This document shows positions 41,018 to 53,556 of a stretch of DNA of 64,000 nucleotides, one piece after another. Source of the DNA: Stutzerimonas kunmingensis (GTDB lineage: Bacteria > Pseudomonadota > Gammaproteobacteria > Pseudomonadales > Pseudomonadaceae). Positions within the stretch are counted from its first letter, which is position 1; every line of letters starts with the position of its first letter. A model generated the notes under the pieces. That model was not told the origin of the DNA and ran no database searches. It saw only the letters and a list, made by a program, of their open reading frames with translations. Where the stretch lies: the NCBI RefSeq assembly GCF_002929225.1, contig NZ_PISM01000018.1:310001-374000 (forward strand), in the 5' to 3' direction. A program made the translations under genes and the position numbers.

Positions 41018-41785
41018 TCAGCGAAAGCCGCGGCGCTCGCGAATCAATGCGTAGGCACTGTGCAGCTCGCGGGTGCGCTCGGTGGCGTCGCGCACCTGGG
41101 CGGCATTCGCACCAGCCCCCGCCTGCTTGTCCGGATGGTGCTTGCTCAGCAGGCGCCGATAAGCGCGCTTGATCAGCTGCGGGTCGGTATCCGGACGCAC
41201 ACCCAGCAACTGCATGGCCTGCTCGTAAGCACCACCCCGCCCGGCCGGCGCCTCCTTGCGTCGGGCCGCGCCCGGATCGAGCGCGGCCACCTCGGCGGCA
41301 TCCCAACCCAGCCACTTGCCCCAGAGCAGCACCAGCTCGTGCTCGCGTGCGCCCATGCTTCCCTGCGCACGTGCCATGCGCCAGCAGGCCTGGATCAGGC
41401 GGCGGCTTTCCTCGCGCTGGCTGCGCAGCCGTTGCAGGGTATCGCGCAGGCCGTCACCGCTCGACTTGCCGCGGTTGAAGGCGGCGATGGCCTGCTGCTG
41501 CGCGGCGGCATCGAGCCCCTGCCGGCGCATCTCGTCACGTGCGGCCTGGATATGCGCCGGACTCACGCGACCGCCACTCTTGGCCAGACGCCCCAACAGA
41601 AAGAACAGCAAATCCCGGCCTTGCAGCACCGGCTTGCCGGCCAGGCGCGCACGCAGGCTGGCCCAAGAATCGAGCCCCAGACGACGATCGAGCACCTGAC
41701 CCAGCAGACCGCCGAGCAAAGCCCCCGGAATGCTGGCCAGCAACCAGCCGATCAGCAGCCCCAACAGCGTGATGGGCCAGAACAT
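41018..41785 (-). CDS. DjlA-like membrane-anchored DnaJ-domain protein
   Basis: 255 residues. An N-terminal membrane segment (about 3-28) is followed by a TerB-like helical domain (about 55-165, ARDEMRRQGLDAAAQQQAIA) and a C-terminal J domain (about 190-250) with the HPD tripeptide in SKHHPDKQAG. Such proteins stimulate DnaK at the membrane. It ends the amgK-murU-djlA unit, starting one base after the murU stop. Confidence 0.88.
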   Translation of the reverse strand: MFWPITLLGLLIGWLLASIPGALLGGLLGQVLDRRLGLDSWASLRARLAGKPVLQGRDLLFFLLGRLAKSGGRVSPAHIQAARDEMRRQGLDAAAQQQAIAAFNRGKSSGDGLRDTLQRLRSQREESRRLIQACWRMARAQGSMGAREHELVLLWGKWLGWDAAEVAALDPGAARRKEAPAGRGGAYEQAMQLLGVRPDTDPQLIKRAYRRLLSKHHPDKQAGAGANAAQVRDATERTRELHSAYALIRERRGFR

Positions 41786-41786
41786 G

Positions 41787-43513
<1,727 letters not shown>

Positions 43514-43603
43514 GCTTTATTATCCTGCATCTTTCTCAGCCCATCGAGAGGCGTGCGGCCCAGCCGGCCGATGGCTCGCCGCAAGCACGGACCAAAAAAC
43601 AAG

Positions 43604-46405
43604 ATGGCAGTCAAATACCCCGCGTTTCGTAAAAAATTCCCTCTACTGGTTACTGGCGGTCTGCTTGCATTGCAACCGGTAGCTGTACCTTTTGTCTTCG
43701 CAGCCGAACAGTTCGCCTGCCAGCCCGACGCCTCCGGCGGCTGGAACTGCGCGTCCAATGAAGCCAGTCAGACCCTGCCACCGCGCCCGGTACACAGCGG
43801 CAGCACCGTGAGCACATCGAGCACCGCCAAGTCGACGAGCAGCAAGGCGCAAGCGCCAACGGCGACGACCAAGCTGGTCACCGAAAGCAAGGGCCGCGCC
43901 CTCGCCTCTCGCAGCGCCGATTACAGCCATCTCGACTGGGTTCCGCGCGAGCAGCTGACCCCGGCTCAGCTCGCCGAAACCGGTCCTTATTGCGCCGGTA
44001 CCTATGTCGAGCCCGACCGTCCCGGCAAGTTCGACACCACCCCGATGAGCGAAGCGCCGACCTATGTGTCGGCTAAAGCCACCCGCTACGAGCAGGAACA
44101 GGAAGTCGCCACCCTCGCCGGTGACGTGTTACTGCGTCAGGGCAGCATTCAGGTCGAGGCGGACGAAGCCAGCCTGCACCAGCTGGAAAATCGCGGCGAG
44201 CTGACCGGCAATGTGCGCTTCCGCGACCGCGATGCATTGCTGGTCGGCGACCGCGCCGAGATCTTCCTCGACAGCGGCGAAGCCAAGGTGGAAAACGCCG
44301 AGTACGTCGTGCATTCCGGCAAGGTGCGTGGCAGCGCGCAATACGCCAAGCGTGAAGAGACCGCGATCATTCGCCTCAAGGACGGTACCTACACCAGCTG
44401 CGAGCCCGGCGAAAACAGCTGGCACCTGCAAGGCAACAACGTCACGCTGAACCCCGCCACGGGCTTCGGCTCGGCCACCAACGTCACGCTGCGGGTCAAG
44501 GATGTCCCGGTGTTCTACACCCCCTACATCCATTTCCCCATCGACGACCGTCGCCAGTCGGGCTTTCTCGCGCCGAGCATCGGCTCGTCCAGCGATACCG
44601 GCCTCTCGCTGCAGACGCCCTATTACTTCAACCTGGCGCCGAACTTCGACGCGACGCTGTATCCGCACCTGATGACCGACCGCGGCCTGCTGATGGAAGG
44701 CGAGTTCCGCTACCTGACCCGCAGCAGCGAGGGCCAGTTCGGCGCGGCTTACTTGGACGACAGCAACGACGACCGCGAACTGCAGTCCGAGTACGAAGAC
44801 CAGCGTTGGATGTACAGCTGGCAGAACCGCAGCGGCCTGGATTCACGCCTGCTGGCCGAGGTGGACTACACCGACATCAGCGATCCGTACTACTTCCAGG
44901 ACCTGGATACCAACCTGGGCATCGACCATCCTGATCACCTGGACCAGCGCGGCACCCTGACCTGGCGCGGCGACAGCTACACGGCGAGGCTCAACGTCCA
45001 TGGCTACGAGCGCGCCACGGTTGCCGACATCACGCCATACGAGCGGCTGCCGCAGCTGACTCTGGACGGGCGCCTGCCATTCCAGCCGGGCGGGCTGAAC
45101 TTCGCCTACAAGACCGAGTTCGTCAGCTTTCAGCGCAGCTTGCGCACCGGAAACTTCTTCGACGAGGACGGAGGCCCATTCAACGCAGCCGGTGAGCCTG
45201 TAGGTACGCCTTGGTACGATACAAGGCTTAAAGGTCTGACCCGTGCCGAAGGCGAGCGTATTCATCTGGAGCCAGGCGTCAGCCTTCCCTTGAACTGGAG
45301 CTGGGGCTTCCTCAAGCCATCGGTGAAATACGCTTACACGCAGTACGATTTAGATTTGGATTCAGAGGGACAAAGAACTCTTGCGGCCTACGAGTCTTTT
45401 GACAGCAAACAGAACCGCAGTGTGCCGATTTTCAGCGTCGACTCAGGCCTCTATTTCGACCGCGACACCCAATGGTTCGGCAATGAGTACCGGCAGACCC
45501 TCGAGCCACGTTTGTTCTACCTCTACGTGCCAGAAGAGGACCAGGATGACATCCCGATCTTCGATACTGGCGAAAGCAGCTTCAGCTATTCCTCGCTGTG
45601 GCGCGAGAACCGCTTTTCCGGCAAGGACCGTATCGGCGATGCTAACCAGGTGTCTCTCGGCGTGACCAACCGCTGGGTCGATTCCAGCGGCTTTGAGCGT
45701 CAGCGCCTGAGCATCGGCCAAGCCTTCTATTTTGAAGATCGCAAGGTCCAACTGCGTGGGATTGACTACCGCACCCGATCCAACGCTACCTCATCTGTTT
45801 CCCCCTACGCGCTGGAGTACATGTATCGCTACAACCGCGACTGGCATTTCACCTCGACCTTCAACTGGGACCCGGACAGCCACAGCACACGCTCAGGCAG
45901 CGCAATGTGGCATTACCAGCCGGCCGACAACCCAGGCAAGATCGTCAATATCGGCTATCGCTACCGCAATGACACCATGCGTTTCGATCATGCAACAGGC
46001 GAGTGGCAATATGGCGGTGACTATGGCAACTGCGAAACCAATCCAGACGAGTGCATCAAGGACTACTACAAGATCGACCAGCATGACTTCTCGTTCATCT
46101 GGCCGGTGGTTCCGCAGTGGAGCGTGATCGGGCGCTGGCAGCATGACTACAGCCGCAGCCGCACACTGGAAGCCTTTGGTGGCTTCGAGTACGACAGCTG
46201 CTGCTGGAAGCTGCGGCTGATCAACCGCTACTGGATCGACTACGACGAAACCAGCCTCAACCCCGATCGCAACGACGAGCCGGACACCGGCATCTTCCTG
46301 CAGATCGTGCTCAAGGGACTGGGCGGCGTGGTCGGCAATGCGACCGAAACATTCCTCGACGAAGGCATTCAAGGCTACCGTGAACGTGAAGACCAAGCTT
46401 TCTGA
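43604..46405 (+). CDS. lptD: LPS assembly outer-membrane protein LptD
   Basis: Outer-membrane translocon that inserts LPS with LptE. From ATG 43604 ([20 protein letters not shown]) it has 933 residues; the start is chosen by agreement with Pseudomonas LptD, and an in-frame ATG at 43571 is possible. A signal sequence ends near FVFAAEQ, a Ser/Thr-rich linker follows, then the OstA jellyroll (about 145-290) and the LptD barrel. Cys residues near the N-terminal domain (EQFAC, GPYCAG) and [12 protein letters not shown] near 865 fit the disulfide pattern. It is followed by surA, also an outer-membrane assembly gene. Confidence 0.96.
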   Translation: MAVKYPAFRKKFPLLVTGGLLALQPVAVPFVFAAEQFACQPDASGGWNCASNEASQTLPPRPVHSGSTVSTSSTAKSTSSKAQAPTATTKLVTESKGRALASRSADYSHLDWVPREQLTPAQLAETGPYCAGTYVEPDRPGKFDTTPMSEAPTYVSAKATRYEQEQEVATLAGDVLLRQGSIQVEADEASLHQLENRGELTGNVRFRDRDALLVGDRAEIFLDSGEAKVENAEYVVHSGKVRGSAQYAKREETAIIRLKDGTYTSCEPGENSWHLQGNNVTLNPATGFGSATNVTLRVKDVPVFYTPYIHFPIDDRRQSGFLAPSIGSSSDTGLSLQTPYYFNLAPNFDATLYPHLMTDRGLLMEGEFRYLTRSSEGQFGAAYLDDSNDDRELQSEYEDQRWMYSWQNRSGLDSRLLAEVDYTDISDPYYFQDLDTNLGIDHPDHLDQRGTLTWRGDSYTARLNVHGYERATVADITPYERLPQLTLDGRLPFQPGGLNFAYKTEFVSFQRSLRTGNFFDEDGGPFNAAGEPVGTPWYDTRLKGLTRAEGERIHLEPGVSLPLNWSWGFLKPSVKYAYTQYDLDLDSEGQRTLAAYESFDSKQNRSVPIFSVDSGLYFDRDTQWFGNEYRQTLEPRLFYLYVPEEDQDDIPIFDTGESSFSYSSLWRENRFSGKDRIGDANQVSLGVTNRWVDSSGFERQRLSIGQAFYFEDRKVQLRGIDYRTRSNATSSVSPYALEYMYRYNRDWHFTSTFNWDPDSHSTRSGSAMWHYQPADNPGKIVNIGYRYRNDTMRFDHATGEWQYGGDYGNCETNPDECIKDYYKIDQHDFSFIWPVVPQWSVIGRWQHDYSRSRTLEAFGGFEYDSCCWKLRLINRYWIDYDETSLNPDRNDEPDTGIFLQIVLKGLGGVVGNATETFLDEGIQGYREREDQAF

Positions 46406-47693
46406 TTACCTGCGCCCGCTCGTGGCGGGCGCCCTGCTGCTGGGCAACGCTGCACTGATTCCTTTCGCAAGCGCCGGGGTACAGCCGCTGGATCGCGTGG
46501 TCGCCATCGTCGACAACGACGTCATCATGCAGAGCCAGCTGGAGCAACGCATTCGCGAGGTACAGCAGACCATCGACAAGCGCGGCGCCGATGCGCCGCC
46601 GATGGATGTCCTGCGCCAGCAGGTGCTTGAGCGCCTGATCACCGAGAACCTGCAGCTGCAGATCGGCGAGCGCTCGGGCATCCGCATCTCCGATGAAGAG
46701 CTCAATCAGGCCATGGGCACCATTGCCCAGCGCAACAACATGTCGCCGGAGCAGTTTCGTGAAGCTCTGGTGCGCGACGGCCTGAGCCTGGAAACGGCCC
46801 GCGAGCAGATCCGTCGCGAGATGGTCATCAGCCGCGTGCGCCAGCGTCGAGTGGCGGAACGCATTCAGGTGTCCAACCAGGAAGTGCAGAACTTCCTGGC
46901 CTCCGACCTCGGCAAGCTGCAATTGTCCGAGGAATACCACCTGGCCAATATCCTCATCCCGGTACCAGAAGCTGCGGATTCCGCAACCATCCAGGCCGCC
47001 GAACGCGCTGCCATGGATACCTACCAGCAGCTTCAGCAGGGTGCAGACTTCGCTCGCCTGGCCGTCGCGCGCTCCGGTAGCGAGAACGCGCTGGAAGGCG
47101 GCGACATGGGCTGGCGCAAAGCGGCTCAGCTGCCACCGCCCTTCGATACCGCCGTGCGCGAGCTGTCGGTTGGCGAGGTCACCGAACCGGTCCGCACGCC
47201 GCCAGGCTTCATCATGGTAAAGCTGCTGGAAAAGCGCGGAGGCGAAACACAGGTGCGCGACGAAGTGCATGTCCGCCACATCCTGATTAAGCCCAGCGCA
47301 ATCCGTAGCGAAGAAGAGGTCCGCCTGCTGGTGCAGCGCCTACGTGATCGCATCAGCGCTGGCGAAGACTTCGCCGAGCTGGCCAAGAGCTTTTCCGAAG
47401 ACCCTGGTTCGGCGCTCAACGGCGGCGACCTGAACTGGATCGACCCGGCCTCTCTGGTGCCCGAGTTCCGCGAAGTCATGGCCAATACGGCAAGCGGCGA
47501 ACTGTCCCCGGTGTTCAAGTCTCCCTACGGCTGGCACGTCCTCGAGGTGCTCGGCCGCCGTGCGACCGATGCCAGTGAGCAGTTCCGCGAGCAACAGGCG
47601 CTGAGCCTGCTGCGCAACCGCAAGTACGACGAAGAGCTGCAGGCGTGGTTACGCCAGATCCGCGACGAAGCCTACGTCGAGATCAAGCTCTAA
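46380..47693 (+). CDS. surA: Periplasmic chaperone / peptidyl-prolyl isomerase SurA
   Basis: Escorts outer-membrane proteins such as LptD to the Bam complex. The GTG start at 46380 lies inside the 3' end of lptD (26-base overlap); GTG 46386 is an alternative. It has about 437 residues with a signal peptide ending FASAG, the chaperone domain [18 protein letters not shown], and two parvulin domains (about 170-270 and 280-380) with [12 protein letters not shown] and [18 protein letters not shown]. Confidence 0.96.
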   Translation: MNVKTKLSDYLRPLVAGALLLGNAALIPFASAGVQPLDRVVAIVDNDVIMQSQLEQRIREVQQTIDKRGADAPPMDVLRQQVLERLITENLQLQIGERSGIRISDEELNQAMGTIAQRNNMSPEQFREALVRDGLSLETAREQIRREMVISRVRQRRVAERIQVSNQEVQNFLASDLGKLQLSEEYHLANILIPVPEAADSATIQAAERAAMDTYQQLQQGADFARLAVARSGSENALEGGDMGWRKAAQLPPPFDTAVRELSVGEVTEPVRTPPGFIMVKLLEKRGGETQVRDEVHVRHILIKPSAIRSEEEVRLLVQRLRDRISAGEDFAELAKSFSEDPGSALNGGDLNWIDPASLVPEFREVMANTASGELSPVFKSPYGWHVLEVLGRRATDASEQFREQQALSLLRNRKYDEELQAWLRQIRDEAYVEIKL

Positions 47694-47725
47694 GCTTCAC
47701 GCTGTACCTACAAGCAACAGGAATG

Positions 47726-47759
47726 CGGGGTGATGGCCGAAGGGTCGCCACCCCGTTTT
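47726..47759 (+). terminator. Terminator between surA and pdxA
   Basis: Arms CGGGGTG and CACCCCG with a further imperfect inner stem around a GGCCGAAGGGT loop are followed by TTTTC. The hairpin ends 45 bases before pdxA, so it may reduce readthrough from lptD-surA. Confidence 0.7.
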
Positions 47760-47804
47760 CATTTCAGGCGGTTGAACGCCACACGCCATGCAGAGAGAAG
47801 CCTG

Positions 47805-48797
47805 ATGACCGCTCCCCGCCCCTTCGTTCTCACCCCCGGCGAACCGGCCGGCATCGGCCCGGACTTGTGCCTGCTGCTGGCGCGCGGGGCCCAGCCTCAG
47901 ATCCTGGTAGCCATCGCCAGTTGTTCGCTGCTGGCAGAGCGCGCCTCGCAACTGGGACTGACGATTGAGCTGCGGGAAGTCGGGCCACATGGCTGGCCAA
48001 GCCAACCGGCGCCGGCCAACTGTCTGTATGTCTGGGATACTCCCTTGGATGCACCGGTGATCGCAGGCCAGCTCGACGCGCGCAACGGCCACTACGTACT
48101 GGAAACGCTGACCCGAGCTGGAAACGGGTGTCTCGACGGCAGCTTCGCCGGCATGATCACCGCGCCGGTGCACAAGGGTGTGATCAATGAGGCCGGCATC
48201 CCCTTTTCAGGCCATACCGAGTTTCTCGCCGAGCTGACCCGCACCGAGCAGGTGGTCATGATGCTGGCCACGCACGGATTGCGTGTCGCGCTGGTCACCA
48301 CCCACCTGCCGCTCAAGGATGTCGCCGCAGCGATTACCGCGGAGCGCCTGGAGCGGGTTACGCGAATCCTGCACCACGATCTGGTCAGCAAGTTCGGCAT
48401 TACCCAACCACGTATTCTTGTCTGCGGCCTGAACCCGCATGCGGGTGAGGGCGGCCACCTGGGCCGAGAAGAAATCGAGATCATCGAGCCCGTGCTGACC
48501 AGGCTGCGTGACGAGGGGCTTGATCTGATCGGCCCGCTGCCAGCCGATACGCTGTTCACCCCCAAAAATCTCGAGTTCTGCGACGCAGTGCTGGCGATGT
48601 ACCACGACCAGGGCCTGCCGGTACTCAAGTACAAGGGTTTCGGTGCCGCGGTCAACGTGACCCTGGGCCTGCCGATCGTTCGCACGTCGGTAGATCATGG
48701 CACCGCGCTGGATCTGGCCGGCAGCGGCAAGATCGACACTGGCAGCCTGCGGGTCGCACTGGAAACGGCCTACCAGATGGTCGGCAGCCAGAGCTAG
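47805..48797 (+). CDS. pdxA: 4-hydroxythreonine-4-phosphate dehydrogenase
   Basis: Oxidative step of pyridoxal phosphate synthesis. It has 330 residues from ATG 47805, with GAGAGAAG upstream. The N-terminus reads [20 protein letters not shown], metal-ligand histidines are in [12 protein letters not shown] (near 140), [17 protein letters not shown] (near 210) and [17 protein letters not shown] (near 265). Confidence 0.97.
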   Translation: MTAPRPFVLTPGEPAGIGPDLCLLLARGAQPQILVAIASCSLLAERASQLGLTIELREVGPHGWPSQPAPANCLYVWDTPLDAPVIAGQLDARNGHYVLETLTRAGNGCLDGSFAGMITAPVHKGVINEAGIPFSGHTEFLAELTRTEQVVMMLATHGLRVALVTTHLPLKDVAAAITAERLERVTRILHHDLVSKFGITQPRILVCGLNPHAGEGGHLGREEIEIIEPVLTRLRDEGLDLIGPLPADTLFTPKNLEFCDAVLAMYHDQGLPVLKYKGFGAAVNVTLGLPIVRTSVDHGTALDLAGSGKIDTGSLRVALETAYQMVGSQS

Positions 48798-48910
48798 CAC
48801 GCACCCCACACGGCTCGAACGATCTTCTTGCCGCCCTCGCCTGCTAAAATACGCGCCTTATTCGTTTTCAGCTTTGAGCTTCAGGCTTCAAGCTGCGCCC
48901 CGGAGCCCCG

Positions 48911-49705
48911 ATGTCCGATTATCAGCACCGCGCACGCAAGCGCTTTGGCCAGAACTTCCTGCACGACGCTGGCGTCATTCACCGCATCCTGCGGGCGATT
49001 CATGCCAAACCGGGTGAGCGACTGGTGGAGATCGGCCCAGGCCAGGGTGCATTGACCGAAGGACTGCTCGACAGCGGCGCGCATCTGGATGTCGTCGAGC
49101 TCGACCTCGACCTGATCCCCATCCTGCAGGGCAAATTCGCTGGGCGCGAGAACTTCAATCTGCACCAGGGCGACGCGCTGAAGTTCGACTTCGGTCGCCT
49201 CAGCGCAGAGCCGAACAGCCTGCGAATCGTCGGCAACCTGCCCTACAACATCTCTACCCCGCTGATCTTTCACCTGCTCGACCACGCGCACCTGATCCGC
49301 GACATGCATTTCATGCTGCAGAAGGAAGTGGTCGAACGCCTGGCCGCGCTGCCGGGCGGCGGCGACTGGGGCCGACTGTCGATCATGGTGCAGTATCACT
49401 GCCGGGTAGAGCACCTGTTCAACGTCGGTCCGGGTGCGTTCAACCCGGCGCCAAAGGTCGATTCGGCGATCGTTCGCCTGGTGCCACATGAGACGCTGCC
49501 GCATCCAGCGCGCGATCACCATCAACTGGAGCGCGTAGTGCGCGAGGCGTTCAACCAACGGCGCAAGACCTTGCGCAACACCCTCAAGGGGCTGCTGGAC
49601 GCCGACGCCATCGCAGCGGCGGATGTGGATGGCAGCCTGCGTCCCGAACAACTGGATCTGGCGGCCTTCGTTCGCCTTTCCGACCAACTGACAGAACGCA
49701 GCTGA
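48911..49705 (+). CDS. rsmA: 16S rRNA dimethyladenosine transferase
   Basis: Dimethylates two adjacent adenines near the 3' end of 16S rRNA; loss causes kasugamycin resistance. It has 264 residues starting [20 protein letters not shown]. The SAM motif is [16 protein letters not shown] near 38 and the catalytic motif [18 protein letters not shown] near 108. The start has GGAGCCCCG upstream. It is followed by apaG with a 40-base gap. Confidence 0.98.
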   Translation: MSDYQHRARKRFGQNFLHDAGVIHRILRAIHAKPGERLVEIGPGQGALTEGLLDSGAHLDVVELDLDLIPILQGKFAGRENFNLHQGDALKFDFGRLSAEPNSLRIVGNLPYNISTPLIFHLLDHAHLIRDMHFMLQKEVVERLAALPGGGDWGRLSIMVQYHCRVEHLFNVGPGAFNPAPKVDSAIVRLVPHETLPHPARDHHQLERVVREAFNQRRKTLRNTLKGLLDADAIAAADVDGSLRPEQLDLAAFVRLSDQLTERS

Positions 49706-49745
49706 GGCTTCAGTCTCTACCCTGCCTTCAACAGCGAGCAGACTC

Positions 49746-50129
49746 ATGTCCGACGATAACCGCTACCGCATCGACGTCAGCGTCACGCCTCGCTATCTGG
49801 CCGCGCAATCGGAGCCGGAACAAAACCGCTATGCCTTTGCCTACACCGTAACCATCGAAAACAATGGCGAGGTGGCGGCGCAGCTGCTGTCGCGACACTG
49901 GATCATCACCGATGGCGACGGCCAGGTGCAGGAAGTGCGCGGTGCCGGCGTCATTGGCGAGCAGCCGCTGATCGCACCAGGCGAACACCACGTCTACACC
50001 AGCGGAACGCTGCTGGCCACCTGTGTCGGCAGCATGCAAGGCAGCTATGAGATGTTGGCCGAGGATGGTCACAGTTTCGATGCGCTCATTGCGCCGTTCC
50101 GCCTGGCCGTACCCGGAGCATTGCATTGA
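49746..50129 (+). CDS. apaG: ApaG/CorD domain protein
   Basis: 127-residue single-domain protein with an Ig-like fold, usually linked to rsmA and apaH. The N-terminus is [20 protein letters not shown]; conserved [20 protein letters not shown] near 55 and [17 protein letters not shown] near 85. Loss affects Co2+ resistance in enterics; the molecular role is not settled. Confidence 0.95.
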   Translation: MSDDNRYRIDVSVTPRYLAAQSEPEQNRYAFAYTVTIENNGEVAAQLLSRHWIITDGDGQVQEVRGAGVIGEQPLIAPGEHHVYTSGTLLATCVGSMQGSYEMLAEDGHSFDALIAPFRLAVPGALH

Positions 50130-50953
50130 CGACCTATGCCGTCGGCGACCTGCAGGGTTGCCTCGAACCGCTGACCTGTTTGTTGGAGCGCGTCGACTTC
50201 AGCCCTTCGCGAGACTGCCTGTGGCTGGCCGGCGACCTGGTCAACCGCGGCCCGCAATCGCTCGAGGCACTGCGCTTCGTACGCGATCTCGGGTCGTCCG
50301 CAATCACCGTCCTCGGCAATCACGACCTGCACCTGCTGGCTGTGGCTCACAACATAGAGCGCATGCGCAAGTCCGACACGCTGCAAGCAATTCTGGCCGC
50401 GCCGGATCGGACCGAGCTGATCGACTGGCTGCGCCAGCAGAAGCTCATCCATTACGAAGCCGCGCGCCACACCGCGATGGTGCATGCCGGCATTCCGCCG
50501 CAGTGGTCGCTGGAAAAAGCCCTCAAGCGCGCCTCGGAAGTCGAGCAGGCACTGCAGGACGACGCACTGCTGATGCCGTTCCTCGACGGCATGTACGGTA
50601 ATCAACCGGCGAAATGGAACAAGGAGCTGCACGGGGTGCCGCGGCTGCGCCTGATCACCAACTACTTCACCCGCATGCGTTTCTGCAAGGCCGACGGCAC
50701 GCTCGATCTGGAAGCGAAGGAAGGCGCCGACAGCGCTCCCGCCGGCTACTCGCCTTGGTTTAGCCACGCCAATCGCAAGACCCGCAACGTCAAACTGATC
50801 TTTGGTCACTGGGCTGCGCTGGAGGGTCAATGCGACGAGCCGAACGTCTTCGCGCTGGACACCGGCTGCGTCTGGGGCAACGCCATGACCTTGATGAACC
50901 TCGACAGCGGCGAAATGCACCGCTGCGAATGTGAACACGGGAAACCCGCATGA
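50126..50953 (+). CDS. apaH: Diadenosine tetraphosphatase, symmetrical
   Basis: Hydrolyses Ap4A to two ADP and removes Np4-caps from RNA. It has 275 residues and a TTG start overlapping the apaG stop by four bases, with CGGAG upstream. Metallophosphatase motifs are [13 protein letters not shown] (near 3), [12 protein letters not shown] (near 35), [15 protein letters not shown] (near 62) and [15 protein letters not shown] (near 120). Confidence 0.97.
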   Translation: MTTYAVGDLQGCLEPLTCLLERVDFSPSRDCLWLAGDLVNRGPQSLEALRFVRDLGSSAITVLGNHDLHLLAVAHNIERMRKSDTLQAILAAPDRTELIDWLRQQKLIHYEAARHTAMVHAGIPPQWSLEKALKRASEVEQALQDDALLMPFLDGMYGNQPAKWNKELHGVPRLRLITNYFTRMRFCKADGTLDLEAKEGADSAPAGYSPWFSHANRKTRNVKLIFGHWAALEGQCDEPNVFALDTGCVWGNAMTLMNLDSGEMHRCECEHGKPA

Positions 50954-51282
50954 CCGACTTCAAACGCATCCCACCGGAACAGGCGCAGACCATGCGCAGC
51001 AGCGGCGCCGTAATCGTGGACATCCGCGATCCGCACAGCTATGCCAACGGCCACATCAGCGGCTCGCTGCATCTGGACAACCACTCGCTGCCGGATTTCA
51101 TTGCCGCCGCCGATCTCGACCAGCCGCTGATCGTCACCTGCTATCACGGCCACTCCAGCCAGAGCGCAGCGGCCTATCTGGTCAATCAGGGCTTTTCGGA
51201 CGTCTACAGCCTCGACGGCGGCTTCGAACTCTGGCGCCACACCTATCCGGCCGATGTCGAGCGCGGCGAAGAACAAGCATAA
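50950..51282 (+). CDS. glpE: Thiosulfate sulfurtransferase GlpE
   Basis: Single-domain rhodanese of 110 residues. The active-site Cys is in [18 protein letters not shown] near 62, and [20 protein letters not shown] is near 25. It overlaps the apaH stop by four bases and ends the rsmA-apaG-apaH-glpE run. Confidence 0.95.
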   Translation: MTDFKRIPPEQAQTMRSSGAVIVDIRDPHSYANGHISGSLHLDNHSLPDFIAAADLDQPLIVTCYHGHSSQSAAAYLVNQGFSDVYSLDGGFELWRHTYPADVERGEEQA

Positions 51283-51552
51283 AAATTTATTTCCCCCCGA
51301 TAGCCCGCCATCCGCGGGCTAGGCGCTATCAACAGCCGAACGGCAGCGCCTAAATTCCCTCCCCGCCCTTGATCTTGCCGAATCCGAACTATCCTTGAGT
51401 TCAGGCCATCCAAATAAACGAAGCCGGGAAACGGCTGACGGATTTCAGGGTTTCGACCATTAGGTGTTCGGGGGAACTCCACTGGCCGCCACTTCGGCCG
51501 GGCCCAGAGTGCCTGATGACGCGCCTATTCGTGCATCGATCGAGGTGAAGTC
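51283..51552 (+). promoter_or_regulatory. glpE-prkA intergenic region with hairpin and possible RpoS promoter
   Basis: This 270-base gap holds a perfect 8-bp hairpin (TAGCCCGC, CATCC loop, GCGGGCTA, 51301-51321) without a T-run, probably ending the glpE message weakly. CTATCCT at 51389-51395 resembles the RpoS -10 CTATACT, with TTGATC about 15 bases upstream. prkA-type operons are stationary-phase genes in E. coli, so an RpoS promoter is plausible but weakly supported. GAGGTGAAG before 51553 is the prkA ribosome-binding site. Confidence 0.35.
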
Positions 51553-53475
51553 ATGAGCATTTTCAGCCACTTCCAACAACGTTTCGAAGCGACCCGCCAG
51601 GAGGAGTATTCCCTCCAGGAATATCTCGATCTGTGCAAGGCGGACCCAGGTACCTATGCCAGCGCCGCCGAGCGCCTGCTGATGGCGATCGGCGAGCCCG
51701 AACTGGTCGACACATCGGTCGACTCGCGACTGTCGCGCATCTTCTCCAACAAGGTGATCCGCCGTTATCCGGCCTTCGAAGATTTCCATGGCATGGAGGA
51801 GTGCATAGACCAGATCGTTTCCTACTTCCGTCACGCCGCGCAGGGGCTGGAAGAGAAGAAGCAGATCCTCTATCTCCTCGGTCCGGTGGGCGGGGGTAAA
51901 TCGTCGCTTGCCGAGAAGCTCAAGCAGCTGATGGAGCATGTGCCCTTCTACGCAATCAAGGACTCGCCAGTGTTCGAGTCGCCATTGGGGCTGTTCAACC
52001 CAATCGAAGATGCGCAGATCCTCGAGGAGGACTACGGCATTCCTCGGCGCTACCTGAACTCGATCATGTCGCCCTGGGCCACCAAGCGCCTGCAGGAGTT
52101 CGGCGGCGACATCTCCAAATTCCGCGTGGTCAAGCTGTACCCGTCGATCCTCAACCAGATCGCGGTTGCCAAGACCGAACCGGGCGACGAGAACAACCAG
52201 GACATCTCCTCGCTGGTGGGCAAGGTCGATATCCGCAAACTGGAGGAGTTTCCACAGAACGATGCGGACGCCTACAGCTATTCGGGTGCGCTGTGCCGGG
52301 CCAACCAGGGCCTGATGGAGTTCGTCGAGATGTTCAAGGCACCGATCAAGGTGCTGCACCCGCTGCTGACCGCCACCCAGGAAGGCAACTACAACAGCAC
52401 CGAAGGCCTCGGCGCGATTCCTTACAGCGGCATCCTGCTGGCCCACTCCAACGAGTCGGAATGGCACAGCTTCCGCAACAACAAGAACAACGAAGCCTTC
52501 ATCGACCGTATCTACATCGTCAAGGTGCCCTACTGCCTGCGGGTCAGTGACGAGATCAAGATCTACGACAAGCTGCTGACCAACAGCTCGCTGGCCCATG
52601 CTCATTGCGCGCCGGACACCCTGAAGATGCTCGCGCAGTTCTCCGTGCTGTCCCGCCTGAAGGAGCCGGAGAATTCCAACATCTACTCGAAGATGCGCGT
52701 GTATGACGGCGAAAACCTCAAGGATACCGATCCCAAGGCCAAGTCGATTCAGGAATACCGCGACACCGCCGGTGTCGACGAAGGCATGAACGGTCTATCC
52801 ACTCGTTTCGCCTTCAAGATTCTGTCCAAGGTCTTCAACTTCGACCCGCACGAGATCGCGGCGAACCCGGTGCACCTGCTCTACGTCCTGGAGCAGCAGA
52901 TCGAGCAGGAACAGTTCCCGGCCGAGGTGCGCGAGCGCTACCTGCGCTTCATCAAGGAGTACCTGGCGCCGCGCTACATCGAGTTCATCGGCAAGGAGAT
53001 CCAGACTGCCTACCTCGAGTCCTACAGCGAGTACGGGCAGAACATCTTCGACCGCTACGTGCTGTATGCGGATTTCTGGATTCAGGATCAGGAATACCGC
53101 GATCCGGAAACCGGCGAGATCCTCAATCGCGTGGCGCTCAACGAGGAGCTGGAGAAGATCGAGAAGCCGGCCGGCATCAGCAATCCGAAGGACTTCCGCA
53201 ACGAGATCGTCAACTTCGTACTGCGCGCCCGCGCCAACAACAACGGCAAGAATCCGTCGTGGCTGTCCTACGAGAAGCTGCGCGTGGTGATCGAGAAAAA
53301 GATGTTCTCCAACACCGAGGACCTGCTGCCAGTCATCAGCTTCAACGCCAAGGCGAGCAAGGAAGACCAGAAGAAGCACAACGATTTCGTCGTGCGCATG
53401 GTCGAGCGTGGCTACACCGAGAAGCAGGTTCGCCTGCTGTCAGAATGGTATCTGCGGGTGCGTAAATCGCAGTAA
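51553..53475 (+). CDS. prkA: PrkA-type serine protein kinase (YeaG family)
   Basis: 640 residues. The N-terminal half is a AAA-type domain with Walker A LLGPVGGGKSSLAEKL (GPVGGGKS at 110-117) and a following long AAA core; the C-terminal PrkA domain (about 395-630, FKILSKVFNFDPHEIAANPV) is the proposed kinase. E. coli YeaG works with YeaH in nitrogen-starvation and stationary survival. It is the first gene of prkA-yeaH-spoVR. Whether it acts as a kinase or as an ATP-dependent protease is debated for the family. Confidence 0.95.
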   Translation: MSIFSHFQQRFEATRQEEYSLQEYLDLCKADPGTYASAAERLLMAIGEPELVDTSVDSRLSRIFSNKVIRRYPAFEDFHGMEECIDQIVSYFRHAAQGLEEKKQILYLLGPVGGGKSSLAEKLKQLMEHVPFYAIKDSPVFESPLGLFNPIEDAQILEEDYGIPRRYLNSIMSPWATKRLQEFGGDISKFRVVKLYPSILNQIAVAKTEPGDENNQDISSLVGKVDIRKLEEFPQNDADAYSYSGALCRANQGLMEFVEMFKAPIKVLHPLLTATQEGNYNSTEGLGAIPYSGILLAHSNESEWHSFRNNKNNEAFIDRIYIVKVPYCLRVSDEIKIYDKLLTNSSLAHAHCAPDTLKMLAQFSVLSRLKEPENSNIYSKMRVYDGENLKDTDPKAKSIQEYRDTAGVDEGMNGLSTRFAFKILSKVFNFDPHEIAANPVHLLYVLEQQIEQEQFPAEVRERYLRFIKEYLAPRYIEFIGKEIQTAYLESYSEYGQNIFDRYVLYADFWIQDQEYRDPETGEILNRVALNEELEKIEKPAGISNPKDFRNEIVNFVLRARANNNGKNPSWLSYEKLRVVIEKKMFSNTEDLLPVISFNAKASKEDQKKHNDFVVRMVERGYTEKQVRLLSEWYLRVRKSQ

Positions 53476-53489
53476 GTGGCTGGAAGCCT

Positions 53490-53523
53490 GAAGCTGGAAG
53501 CATCGCGGCGCGCTTCCAGCTTC
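53490..53523. repeat. 12-bp inverted repeat between prkA and yeaH
   Basis: GAAGCTGGAAGC and GCTTCCAGCTTC form a perfect 12-bp stem with a 10-base loop, 15 bases after the prkA stop and 34 before yeaH. A related sequence with GCTTCAAGCTGC lies at 48868-48895 before rsmA. They look like short intergenic palindromes of the REP kind, but two partial copies do not prove a family. Confidence 0.5.
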
Positions 53524-53556
53524 AAGCCTATGGTTTCAGCCAAGCCCGGAGGGCCT

